A stretch of DNA of 10,551 nt from Mariniphaga sp. (GCA_025363795.1 JANYLE010000343.1:1-10551); one strand, 5' to 3'; positions 1 through 7,202 are shown, counted from the stretch's first letter. Notes: generated by a model not told the origin, from the letters alone. A program made the numbers and translations.

Positions 1-119
1 AATGCCTCGCCGAAAGCAACGATTTCGAGTTTTCCGTCGGAAGTAAAACGGCCAATTGCCGCCCTTGTCCGAAAGGTTCCAATGTCAATTGCTGCAACCA
101 ATTCTCTTGTCAGGTTCAT
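1..119 (-). CDS. ftsA: Cell division protein FtsA, N-terminal 39 residues (3' end cut by window edge)
   Basis: FtsA is an actin-like ATPase that tethers FtsZ to the inner membrane and links it to the later divisome proteins. Only the first 39 complete codons are visible, starting MNLTRELVAAIDIGTFRTRA and followed by a short hairpin-like stretch ending in AFGEA. The segment AAIDIGTFRTRAAIGR sits where the phosphate-1 motif of the actin/FtsA fold belongs, and the spacing to the later FGEA matches FtsA N-termini. The ATG at 117-119 is 6 bases after the ftsQ stop and in the same reading frame as ftsQ. No Shine-Dalgarno is visible, only an A-rich stretch. The position right after ftsQ is the standard ftsA position in dcw clusters and adds much to the call. 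Oddity: most FtsA proteins I know read DIGTTK here, whereas this one reads DIGTFR. Another actin-fold protein cannot be fully excluded from 39 residues. Confidence 0.85.
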   Translation of the reverse strand, partial: MNLTRELVAAIDIGTFRTRAAIGRFTSDGKLEIVAFGEA

Positions 120-125
120 AGCTTT

Positions 126-881
126 TTATTTTTTTGTGCAAACTATCTGATTACGAAATTCTACGTTGATGGTTTTGTATCGGCTCCATCCACCGTTCTT
201 GAACCCCTCGGTATATAACGCCTTAAGGTTACGAAATTTAATCTGAAAATCCTCAGGATCACCGAAAAGAATAATTTGTTCGCCAACCCGGGGTATCATT
301 GAAAGCTCTCCGATGGCGTTCACATAAATCTGGTCGATCTGAGCACTCAAAAAAGAGTTGTTGTTGATATAAGTGATTAAAGGCAACAATTTCTTCCTGG
401 CAAATTCGGTAGACACATTACCACCGACAATCAAAACACGGGGTGTATAACGGGGTGACCAGTCCATTGTTTTTCCATACTTATCCATATAAAATGCATG
501 TCCTGAGCCAACTACCCTAAAGACAGGTTCTCTTTGTTTTATTTTTACAACAAGCGATCCAAAACTTCTCACGCCATTATCGTAAACGTTGGTAAATACA
601 GCAACATCTTCGACCGACTGGAGCTTCCGTAAGCCATCCTCAATTTTTCTGAGATTCAACGATGTTAACGGCATTCCAATTGTCCCCCGATAATTTCTGC
701 GGACCCACTGCCGGATGTCGTCACTTCTGATGAACCGCTCCTGTATCGAATCGGTGATATCAACCTTCACATCTGCACATACCAATTTCCGACTTTGTTT
801 GATAGAAAATCCCAATGATATAAATAACAGTATTATACCAATGCTCCAAAGCGTCATATGGAATATCTTCTTAAACACCAT
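126..881 (-). CDS. ftsQ: Cell division protein FtsQ (DivIB family)
   Basis: FtsQ is a bitopic inner-membrane divisome protein that, with FtsL and FtsB, controls septal wall synthesis by FtsW/FtsI. The 251-residue protein has a short basic cytoplasmic tail (residues 1-8), one membrane segment at about 10-27, and then a periplasmic part. A POTRA-like domain covers roughly residues 35-117 and ends in the conserved-looking IKQREPVFRV (113-123), followed by the FtsQ beta domain with FYMDKYGKTMDWSP (130-143). The C-terminus, GWSRYKTINVEFRNQ (231-245) and then IVCTKK, resembles other Bacteroidota FtsQ proteins. The family is poorly conserved, so the call leans on topology, these segments and position between murC and ftsA. 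The ATG at 879-881 lies inside the end of murC (11-base overlap); a later ATG at residue 9 would cut into the membrane-flanking basic tail and is less likely. Translation is probably coupled to murC. Confidence 0.93.
   Translation of the reverse strand: MVFKKIFHMTLWSIGIILLFISLGFSIKQSRKLVCADVKVDITDSIQERFIRSDDIRQWVRRNYRGTIGMPLTSLNLRKIEDGLRKLQSVEDVAVFTNVYDNGVRSFGSLVVKIKQREPVFRVVGSGHAFYMDKYGKTMDWSPRYTPRVLIVGGNVSTEFARKKLLPLITYINNNSFLSAQIDQIYVNAIGELSMIPRVGEQIILFGDPEDFQIKFRNLKALYTEGFKNGGWSRYKTINVEFRNQIVCTKK
871..881 (-). other. murC/ftsQ stop-start overlap
   Basis: The ftsQ ATG (879-881) precedes the murC TAA (871-873) by a few bases, an 11-base overlap. The sequence just upstream of the ftsQ ATG reads ACGACAGAAAG and has no strong Shine-Dalgarno. 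Coupled translation of murC and ftsQ is the simplest reading. Confidence 0.85.
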
Positions 882-2259
882 CTTTCTGTCGTAGGTATGA
901 AACTATCGGATCAATTAACCGGTCAATATCGCCGGCTCCAAGCGTTAATAAAATTTCAAGATCATAATTCTCCAAAATCGCCGGAAATTCTGTCTTATTG
1001 CAGCGTCTCCGACTCTTTAATTTCATCTTATTCAAAATAATATCCGAATCGACACCCGCTATCGGCTGTTCACGTGCCGGATAAATTTCCATTACGAGTG
1101 CATCGTCCAATAAATCAAGCGCTGAAGCAAAATCATCTGCAAAGTCGCGCGTCCGCGTGAAAAGGTGAGGTTGAAAAATACCGGTCACCCGTTTACCCGG
1201 ATAAAGATCGCGCACTGATTTGATTGTTGCCTCCAATTCACGCGGATGGTGGGCATAATCGTCGATATAAATTGTTTTTTTGCCCGTGTACCTCACATCA
1301 AAACGGCGGACAACACCTGTATATTTCGGCAATGCAGCGCGAATTTCTTCTTTGGATACCCCGCTCATCAAAGCCATCCCGCAAGCAGCAACAGCATTTT
1401 CAACATTCATCAACCCGGGATAGGAAAGTGATAAATCTTTCATTTCCCCGAATGGTGTTTTAAGGTTGAAATGGTAAGCGCCATCGACAATCCGAATGTC
1501 TGTAGCCTGAAAATCGGCCAATTCGGTAATGGAATAGGTAAAATACTTTATTTTCTTATTCCATTGATTACTAATGTTTAATCCCTTTCTGAAAAGCAAA
1601 GTACCACCATCATGTATTTGCGAAACAAAATCAGCAAATGCCTTGATCACACTTTCGAGATCGCCGTAAATATCGAGGTGATCGGCATCCATCCACGTAA
1701 TTACGGCCAGTTCGGGATGTAACTGAAGGAACGAACGGTCAAACTCATCGGCCTCAACAACAATGAATTCACTGTTATTATCAGGTAATAAAAGATTTGT
1801 CCCGTAATTTTTAGAAATTCCACCCATAAAAGCGGAACAATCAACAGCCGATTGCTTAAGCAGATGTGCTGTCATTGTTGTAACCGACGTTTTACCATGA
1901 GTCCCGGCAATGGCAATGCTCCGTTTTCCGGCCGTAAGGACACCTAAAATCTGTGACCTTTTGTAAAGAGCAAATCCGTTGTCACGGAAATAAACCAGTT
2001 CCTGAAAGTCATTCGGAACTGCGGGAGTATAAATTACCAGCGTTGTATTTTTCTCTGCAAGAGCAGGAACTTTCTGTAAATCCTCATTATAATGAACTGC
2101 AATCCCTTCTTTTTCAAGATCATTTGTCAGCGGAGATCCGGTTTTATCGTATCCGTCAACCTGTTTTCCGATAAAACGAAAATAGCGGGCAAGAGCGCTC
2201 ATTCCAATACCACCGATTCCAAGCAGGTAAACCCGTCTTATTTTATCAATTTCAATCAT
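871..2259 (-). CDS. murC: UDP-N-acetylmuramate--L-alanine ligase MurC
   Basis: MurC is the cytoplasmic ATP-dependent ligase that adds L-alanine to UDP-N-acetylmuramate, the first step of stem-peptide assembly. The 462-residue length is normal for the family. The N-terminal Rossmann-like UDP-binding domain carries GIGGIGMSALA (14-24). The central ATPase domain has the P-loop AGTHGKTS (118-125), EADEFDRSF (169-177) and DADHLDIYGD (191-200), which resembles the Mg/ATP-binding region of Mur ligases. The C-terminal domain starts near GVVRRFDVR (315-323) and has DDYAHHPRELEATI (333-346), the MurC-specific His-His-Pro region, then IYPAREQPIAGVDS (392-405) and GAGDID (441-446). The His-His-Pro motif separates it from MurD, MurE and Mpl-like ligases. 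The ATG at 2257-2259 overlaps the murG stop by 8 bases, with AAGGAA directly upstream, too close to be a well-spaced Shine-Dalgarno. No ddl domain is fused to it. Confidence 0.98.
   Translation of the reverse strand: MIEIDKIRRVYLLGIGGIGMSALARYFRFIGKQVDGYDKTGSPLTNDLEKEGIAVHYNEDLQKVPALAEKNTTLVIYTPAVPNDFQELVYFRDNGFALYKRSQILGVLTAGKRSIAIAGTHGKTSVTTMTAHLLKQSAVDCSAFMGGISKNYGTNLLLPDNNSEFIVVEADEFDRSFLQLHPELAVITWMDADHLDIYGDLESVIKAFADFVSQIHDGGTLLFRKGLNISNQWNKKIKYFTYSITELADFQATDIRIVDGAYHFNLKTPFGEMKDLSLSYPGLMNVENAVAACGMALMSGVSKEEIRAALPKYTGVVRRFDVRYTGKKTIYIDDYAHHPRELEATIKSVRDLYPGKRVTGIFQPHLFTRTRDFADDFASALDLLDDALVMEIYPAREQPIAGVDSDIILNKMKLKSRRRCNKTEFPAILENYDLEILLTLGAGDIDRLIDPIVSYLRQKDGV
2252..2259 (-). other. 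murG/murC stop-start overlap
   Basis: The murG stop (TGA, 2252-2254) lies after the murC start (ATG, 2257-2259) in the direction of transcription, an 8-base overlap reading ATGATTGA. The murC start has no well-spaced Shine-Dalgarno, so ribosomes finishing murG probably reinitiate here. The murC frame is +1 relative to murG. Confidence 0.9.
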
Positions 2260-3364
2260 TTCCTTTTTTTAATAGCGTTACAATCACCGCGACGATATCT
2301 TCTGTCGCATGCGGCGTCGATAACCTTTTTATATTTTGTGAAAGTTGCAGACATTTTTCCTGGCTGTTCACCAATGCCAATGCATCAACAATCAGCTCGG
2401 AAACAGCCACTTCATCTTTCACCATTATGGCAGCATCTTTCTCAACCAGCGACATCGCATTGCGGGTCTGATGATCCTCCGAAACATTAGGTGACGGAAC
2501 CAGCAAAGACGGCGCTCCAACCATACACAGCTCGGAGATTGTTCCTGCACCCGCCCGCGAAATTACCAAATCTGCCAATGAATAAGCAAGATCCATTCGC
2601 GGAATAAATTCCATCAACCGAATATTGGGTACCGGATCGGCATCAAGTTGCCCCTTAATTTTTTCATAATAATATTTACCTGTTTGCCAGATAACGGTGA
2701 CTTCTGATTTCCGGATCAGGTCCAAATTTGCTAACACGCTTTGGTTTAATGTCCTGGCTCCGAGACTTCCACCGACGATCAAAATAACAGGCAGATTGGA
2801 GGAAACATTGAAAAATTCCTGCGCTTCAGCCGAATGCGGTGTTAATGACTCCAATCCTTGTCTGATTGGATTTCCGGTAAATACAATTTTTTCGGCGGGA
2901 AAGAACCGCTCCATTTTATCGTACGCGACACAAATTTTATTGGCCTTCTTTCCCAAAATTTTATTGGTGACCCCGGCAAATGAGTTTTGTTCCTGCAAAA
3001 CAGTAGGAATTCTAAGGTTTGCAGCCACGCGCAACACAGGGCCACTCGCGTACCCACCAACGCCGATAACGACGTCAGGGTTAAAATCTTTGACCACTTT
3101 TTTTGCCTTTTGCATCGATTGGATCAGTTTGGGAATGAATGCCAGGTTCCGCCAGATTTCTCCACGATGAAAACCTGCCACAGGTAGTCCTATAATTTGG
3201 TAACCTGCTGCCGGAACTTTCTCCATTTCCATCTTCCCTTCTGCGCCGACAAAAAGTATTTCGCAATCCGGGAAGCGTTTACGAAGACCATCAGCAATAG
3301 ACAAAGCCGGGAAAATATGTCCCCCGGTTCCTCCGCCACTTACTATGAATTTATATTTTGCCAT
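2252..3364 (-). CDS. murG: Lipid II-forming N-acetylglucosaminyltransferase MurG
   Basis: MurG is a GT-B fold glycosyltransferase at the cytoplasmic face of the inner membrane. It moves GlcNAc from UDP-GlcNAc to lipid I, giving lipid II. The 370-residue protein has all the family landmarks: the N-terminal glycine loop GGGTGGH (10-16), the second loop GVGGYASGP (101-109), LQEQNSFAGVTNK (123-135), the third glycine loop GGSLGA (198-203), and the donor-binding segment AGAGTISE (271-278) followed by PSPNVSEDHQTRNA (290-303), in which the acidic, Gln and Asn residues would contact UDP-GlcNAc. The ATG at 3362-3364 is 2 bases after the ftsW stop and gives the usual MurG start just before the first glycine loop. 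The 3' end overlaps murC by 8 bases and contains an A7 tract (2264-2270). It sits between ftsW and murC, as in many dcw clusters. Confidence 0.98.
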   Translation of the reverse strand: MAKYKFIVSGGGTGGHIFPALSIADGLRKRFPDCEILFVGAEGKMEMEKVPAAGYQIIGLPVAGFHRGEIWRNLAFIPKLIQSMQKAKKVVKDFNPDVVIGVGGYASGPVLRVAANLRIPTVLQEQNSFAGVTNKILGKKANKICVAYDKMERFFPAEKIVFTGNPIRQGLESLTPHSAEAQEFFNVSSNLPVILIVGGSLGARTLNQSVLANLDLIRKSEVTVIWQTGKYYYEKIKGQLDADPVPNIRLMEFIPRMDLAYSLADLVISRAGAGTISELCMVGAPSLLVPSPNVSEDHQTRNAMSLVEKDAAIMVKDEVAVSELIVDALALVNSQEKCLQLSQNIKRLSTPHATEDIVAVIVTLLKKGND

Positions 3365-3366
3365 TT

Positions 3367-4587
3367 TTAGTTTTTTGCCAATTCAATGTCTTCATCCGGA
3401 AGTACTCCATCAGGATTAAAATTATTCTCTACCTCTTTTTGTGCATTCTCATCAATTTCAGAGCTTACACTGAGTAGCAAGCCAAACGTCAGCGCAGTAA
3501 ACAACTGCGAAGTCCCCCCCCAGCTGACCCATGGAAGTGGTTGTCCCGTAACCGGAATTGCCCCGGCCGAAACTGCCATGTTGATGACAGCTTGTAATAT
3601 GATAATCGTTACCGCTCCTGTTGCCAGAAATGTCGGAAAAGTTCGGGTGCATCTTCGGATGATTATTCCTCCTCGCGTAAGGAAAATGAGGTAAAGCAGC
3701 GGGACAGCAAGCCCCCCGATTAGCCCGTACTCCTCAATGATTATAGAATAGATAAAGTCATTGTAGGCTGCAGGCATAAAGTTGCTGATTTTGCTTTTAC
3801 CTGCGCCAACGCCGGTTATACCACCCATATGGATGGCAATTTTGGCAAAATCGTCCTGTGTAAGTCCCTTTGCTGAAGCTTGTTCGGCATGAAGATGGCG
3901 ATCAATCCTACCTCTGATCGTTTGAATACGTCCGAATTTTCCCTCTTTGGGAAGTAACGGCGCAGCAAAATAGATGAGCATAACAAATCCCACACCAGCC
4001 AGCATTACGAATGCCAGATATTTTGCAGGAATCCGGCCCACAAACATCATGATTACGGCTGTTGAGAACAGCAAAACCGCGGATGAGAAATTGGCCATTG
4101 AAATCAACAGACAGATAAGACCTACCCCCATGATGATTTTCACAAAGGCAATACGCAACAATCTTGCATCTTTTTGACTATTGGCCAACAAACGAGCCAC
4201 CCAAAGAATCAGTGCTACTTTCGCAATCTCGGCTGGTTGAAAACTGATAAAGGCAAATTGAAGGGTTCGCCCTGTAGCTTCACCTCCACGCCCAAAGGCC
4301 AGACCAGCCAACACCGCAAGTATGGCCACGATGAATGCACCATTTGCAATCTGGTTGTAAAATTTTACAGGGAAATAATTCAGCATTAGAATAATCCCCC
4401 CATATCCGGCTCCCTGAAAAAGCAACTGACGTAGAATATAGTGAGTTGTGTTTCCATCAGCCTGTCGGTAAGCCAATGCCCCGGTAGAACTATACACAAT
4501 CAGCAGGGATACACACGTCAGTGCGACGAGTACAGCCCAGATGATTCTGTCCCCTTTAATGTATTTTTTAAATTCTCCGGTATCCAT
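3367..4587 (-). CDS. ftsW: SEDS-family septal peptidoglycan polymerase FtsW
   Basis: FtsW is the polytopic SEDS glycosyltransferase that polymerises lipid II at the septum together with FtsI. The 406-residue protein is strongly hydrophobic with about ten membrane segments from residue 15 to 375. Family landmarks are FQPAEIAKVALILW (116-129), a large extracellular loop at about 210-275, NDFIYSIIIEEYG (276-288) whose Asp277 aligns with the catalytic Asp of SEDS enzymes, and TGQPLPWVSWGGTSQL (347-362), the conserved C-terminal motif. Neighbouring murD, murG and ftsI support FtsW over RodA. The ATG at 4585-4587 follows the murD stop by 16 bases, the largest gap in the window, with an A-rich upstream and no Shine-Dalgarno. 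Oddities: the segment ATGRTLQF (104-111) stands where many SEDS proteins have an Arg-Trp pair, and the acidic cytoplasmic tail from 377 on is fairly long. The gene also holds G8, G6 and G6 runs. Confidence 0.96.
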   Translation of the reverse strand: MDTGEFKKYIKGDRIIWAVLVALTCVSLLIVYSSTGALAYRQADGNTTHYILRQLLFQGAGYGGIILMLNYFPVKFYNQIANGAFIVAILAVLAGLAFGRGGEATGRTLQFAFISFQPAEIAKVALILWVARLLANSQKDARLLRIAFVKIIMGVGLICLLISMANFSSAVLLFSTAVIMMFVGRIPAKYLAFVMLAGVGFVMLIYFAAPLLPKEGKFGRIQTIRGRIDRHLHAEQASAKGLTQDDFAKIAIHMGGITGVGAGKSKISNFMPAAYNDFIYSIIIEEYGLIGGLAVPLLYLIFLTRGGIIIRRCTRTFPTFLATGAVTIIILQAVINMAVSAGAIPVTGQPLPWVSWGGTSQLFTALTFGLLLSVSSEIDENAQKEVENNFNPDGVLPDEDIELAKN

Positions 4588-4603
4588 TGTTTATTGTTTT
4601 AGA

Positions 4604-5944
4604 TCAAAGATTCCGAACGGCATCTTTAAATTGCCGACCCCGTTCTTCATAGTTTTTAAACAAGTCGAAACTTGCGCAAGCTGGTGATAGCAAAACTGTG
4701 TCACCCTTCTCAGCCAAAAAGTAGGCACTTCTGACAGCTTCTTCAATACTTTTCGTGTCAACAATTTCTTTTACTTTGCCCTCGAACTCCGAGATAATCT
4801 TGCTGTTATCCTTTCCAAGACAAACGATCGCCTTCACTTTTTCTTTCACAAGGTCGAACAACATTGAATAGTCGTTGCCTTTATCTACCCCTCCAACAAT
4901 CCAAATAACCGGAGTATTCATACTTTCGAGCGCGTACCATACCGAGTTGACATTCGTCGCTTTTGAGTCATTAATAAACTCGATGTTGTGGACCCTCAGG
5001 AATCTTTCAAGACGATGTTCCACACCCTGAAAGTCGCTGAGGCATTCGCGAATACCTTCTTTTCTCAATTGCAAAATGCTTGCGGAAATTCCAGCTGCCA
5101 TTGAGTTATTCAAGTTGTGTTTTCCTTGTAGTGCTAATTCGTAGATTGTCATATCGAAAGTTTTATTGTTTACATTTATTTTCATCATATCATTTTCAAC
5201 CCAGGCTCCCTCTGTTTGAATCTTCATAATCGTAAATGGAACCATCCTGGCTTTTATGTCCCGTTTTGCTATTTCCTCAAGAATAATAGGGTCATCAGCG
5301 CAGTATACAAACCAGTCATCAGGGGTCTGATTCTGGGTAATCCTCATTTTTGAATCAGTATAGTTTTGCATTTTATAGTCATATCTGTCAAGATGATCGG
5401 GTGTGATATTCATCAGTACGCCAATATCTGCCCGGAAATCGACCATTCCATCCAACTGGAAACTGGATAACTCAATAACATAATAATCGAAGTTTTCCTC
5501 AGCCACCTGAAGGGCAAAGCTTTTCCCGACGTTCCCTGCCAGACCTACATTCAGACCTGCTCTTTTCAGAATTTCATAGGTTAGCAAGGTTGTGGTTGTT
5601 TTACCATTACTCCCTGTAATACAAATGGTTTTCGCTTTTGTATAGCGTCCTGCGAATTCGATTTCAGAGATGACCTGAATTCCTTTCTCCCGAAGCTTGA
5701 CGATGATAGGTGCTTTTTCAGGAATCCCGGGACTTTTCACAACAAGATCGGCATCCAGGATAACGGCTTCAGTATGTTGTTTCTCCTCGTATTTCAGTCC
5801 GCGTTGTTGTAGTACCGATTTGTATTCCTCTTTGATCTCACCAAAGTCGGAGACAAACACTTCAAACCCTTTTTTTGCGCCAAGAATAGCAGCGCCCACG
5901 CCGCTTTCTCCTCCGCCAAGTATGACCAGTTTATTTTTTTCCAT
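4604..5944 (-). CDS. murD: UDP-N-acetylmuramoyl-L-alanine--D-glutamate ligase MurD
   Basis: MurD is the cytoplasmic ligase that adds D-glutamate to UDP-MurNAc-L-Ala using ATP. The 446 residues match the family. The N-terminal UDP-binding domain has GGGESGVGAAILGAKKG (10-26) and VKSPGIPEKAP (69-79). The central ATPase domain has the P-loop TGSNGKTTT (110-118), ELSSFQLD (158-165), which is typical of MurD, and NITPDHLDRY (179-188). Lys199 in the DSKMRI stretch is a good candidate for the carbamylated lysine known from Mur ligases. The C-terminal domain begins near EHRLERF (309-315) and has NDSKATN (325-331), GGVDKGNDY (351-359) and SPACASFDLFKNYEERG (420-436), all characteristic of MurD rather than MurC, MurE or MurF. 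The ATG at 5942-5944 starts 2 bases after the mraY stop, placing the Rossmann glycine loop 9 residues in, as usual. No Shine-Dalgarno is visible. Confidence 0.98.
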   Translation of the reverse strand: MEKNKLVILGGGESGVGAAILGAKKGFEVFVSDFGEIKEEYKSVLQQRGLKYEEKQHTEAVILDADLVVKSPGIPEKAPIIVKLREKGIQVISEIEFAGRYTKAKTICITGSNGKTTTTLLTYEILKRAGLNVGLAGNVGKSFALQVAEENFDYYVIELSSFQLDGMVDFRADIGVLMNITPDHLDRYDYKMQNYTDSKMRITQNQTPDDWFVYCADDPIILEEIAKRDIKARMVPFTIMKIQTEGAWVENDMMKINVNNKTFDMTIYELALQGKHNLNNSMAAGISASILQLRKEGIRECLSDFQGVEHRLERFLRVHNIEFINDSKATNVNSVWYALESMNTPVIWIVGGVDKGNDYSMLFDLVKEKVKAIVCLGKDNSKIISEFEGKVKEIVDTKSIEEAVRSAYFLAEKGDTVLLSPACASFDLFKNYEERGRQFKDAVRNL

Positions 5945-5946
5945 GA

Positions 5947-7197
5947 TTAACGCATTTTAAGGGTTACGACTGTTAAAACTGCCAGGATGATCCCGACAAT
6001 CCAGAACCGGGTCACAATCTTTGGCTCCGGATACCCTTTTTTCTGAAAATGGTGATGTAACGGCGCCATCAGGAAAACCCGCCGGCCTTCGCCATATTTT
6101 CGTTTTGTATATTTAAACCACCCCACCTGAATCATTACAGAGACATTCTCGATAAGGAATATGCCGCAAAGCAGTGGGATAAGGATCTCTTTGCGGATAA
6201 TAATGGCAAACACCGCCAAAATTCCACCCAATGCGAGACTTCCTGTATCGCCCATAAATACCTGGGCCGGATAGGAGTTGTACCACAGAAAGCCGATACA
6301 TGCCCCGATAAATGCAGACATAAAAACGGTAAGCTCGCCACTATTAGGAATATACATGATATTCAAATAGCCCGAATAGATGATATTCCCCCCCAAATAA
6401 CCGAAAACCCCTAGTGTTGCCCCGCTTATTGCCGAGGCTCCTGTCGCCAATCCGTCGAGCCCATCTGTGAGGTTGGCACCATTTGATACTGCAGTAATGA
6501 TAAAAATCATCACGATCGCATATAGTATCCAGGCCCAGGGCTCTGCACCCTTTCCTAAAAACCATAGTAACGCTTTATAATCGAACTCATGATTTTTGAT
6601 GAATGGCAGCGTTGTTTTTGTCGATTTCATCTCTTTGGTCATTTGGCGAATTTCCTTTTGACCTGTTTCACTGTTGATTCCAACTTCAGTTTTGGGCTTG
6701 CCATTCGAATCGTAAATTTTTTCTCTGACAGAAACCTCGCTGCTGATATACAAGGTAGCAGCAACTATAATTCCCAAAGAAACCTGTCCCATGATTTTGA
6801 ATCTTCCGGCAAGTCCTTCTTTATCCTTTAGAAAAACCTTGATATAATCATCTGCAAATCCGATCATTCCAAGCCAAACGGTGGTAATGATCATCAGCAG
6901 GATATAGACGTTGTCCAACTTTGCAAAAAGAACCGTTGGCAAAAGAATAGAGGCTAAAATGATTATTCCGCCCATCGTAGGCGTTCCCTTTTTCTGCATC
7001 TGACCCTCAAGGCCAAGCTCACGAATATCTTCTCCGATTTGCTGACGCTGAAGCGTATAAATAACTTTTTTACCAATGATCGTCGAGAATAGTAATGCCA
7101 CTATTACCGCCATTGCTGACCTGAACATGATATAATTGAACATCTGAGCTCCGGGAAAGTCCAATGATTCAAGGTATTTGAAAAGTGGAATCAGCAT
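5947..7197 (-). CDS. mraY: Phospho-N-acetylmuramoyl-pentapeptide-transferase MraY
   Basis: MraY is the integral membrane enzyme that transfers phospho-MurNAc-pentapeptide from its UDP carrier to undecaprenyl phosphate, making lipid I. About ten membrane segments are visible. The catalytic landmarks, on the cytoplasmic side, are GFADDYIKV (113-121) with the adjacent Asp116-Asp117, SNGANLTDGLDGLATG (238-253) with Asp245 and Asp248, FMGDTGSLALGG (314-325), and MAPLHHHFQKKG (377-388), the triple-His loop diagnostic of MraY as opposed to WecA-type transferases. At 416 residues it is longer than the roughly 360 of E. coli MraY; the excess is mostly a hydrophilic stretch at about 153-217 that topology places in the periplasm. 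The ATG at 7195-7197 gives an N-terminus reading MLIPLFKYLESLDFPGAQMF, which fits family starts. It lies 5 bases after murE, where many other bacteria have murF. Confidence 0.98.
   Translation of the reverse strand: MLIPLFKYLESLDFPGAQMFNYIMFRSAMAVIVALLFSTIIGKKVIYTLQRQQIGEDIRELGLEGQMQKKGTPTMGGIIILASILLPTVLFAKLDNVYILLMIITTVWLGMIGFADDYIKVFLKDKEGLAGRFKIMGQVSLGIIVAATLYISSEVSVREKIYDSNGKPKTEVGINSETGQKEIRQMTKEMKSTKTTLPFIKNHEFDYKALLWFLGKGAEPWAWILYAIVMIFIITAVSNGANLTDGLDGLATGASAISGATLGVFGYLGGNIIYSGYLNIMYIPNSGELTVFMSAFIGACIGFLWYNSYPAQVFMGDTGSLALGGILAVFAIIIRKEILIPLLCGIFLIENVSVMIQVGWFKYTKRKYGEGRRVFLMAPLHHHFQKKGYPEPKIVTRFWIVGIILAVLTVVTLKMR
6547..6741 (-). other. Hydrophilic insert in MraY between membrane segments 4 and 5
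   Basis: Codons 153-217 of mraY encode a charged, non-hydrophobic stretch, rich in Lys, Glu and Thr, between a membrane segment ending near residue 152 and the next starting near 220. Since the Asp116-Asp117 loop and the NLTDGLDGL loop are both cytoplasmic, the intervening pair of segments puts this stretch in the periplasm. The corresponding loop is much shorter in E. coli MraY. From memory, longer MraY proteins of 410-425 residues are usual in Bacteroidota, so this is probably a lineage trait. Boundaries are approximate. Confidence 0.7.
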
Positions 7198-7202
7198 GGT
7201 TA

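Noticed and set aside
858..1040. Open plus-strand frame of 60 codons spanning the murC/ftsQ junction
   Set aside because: It overlaps two well-supported genes on the other strand and has no independent support.
2092..2490. Open plus-strand frame of 132 codons
   Set aside because: It lies opposite murC and murG, which have full motif sets; its translation shows no domain and has the composition of an antisense frame.
2697..3170. Open plus-strand frame of 157 codons
   Set aside because: It is entirely antisense to murG; no recognisable domain or start signal.
4588..4603. The murD-ftsW gap as an internal promoter or terminator
   Set aside because: At 16 bases it is too short for either, and no inverted repeat is seen.
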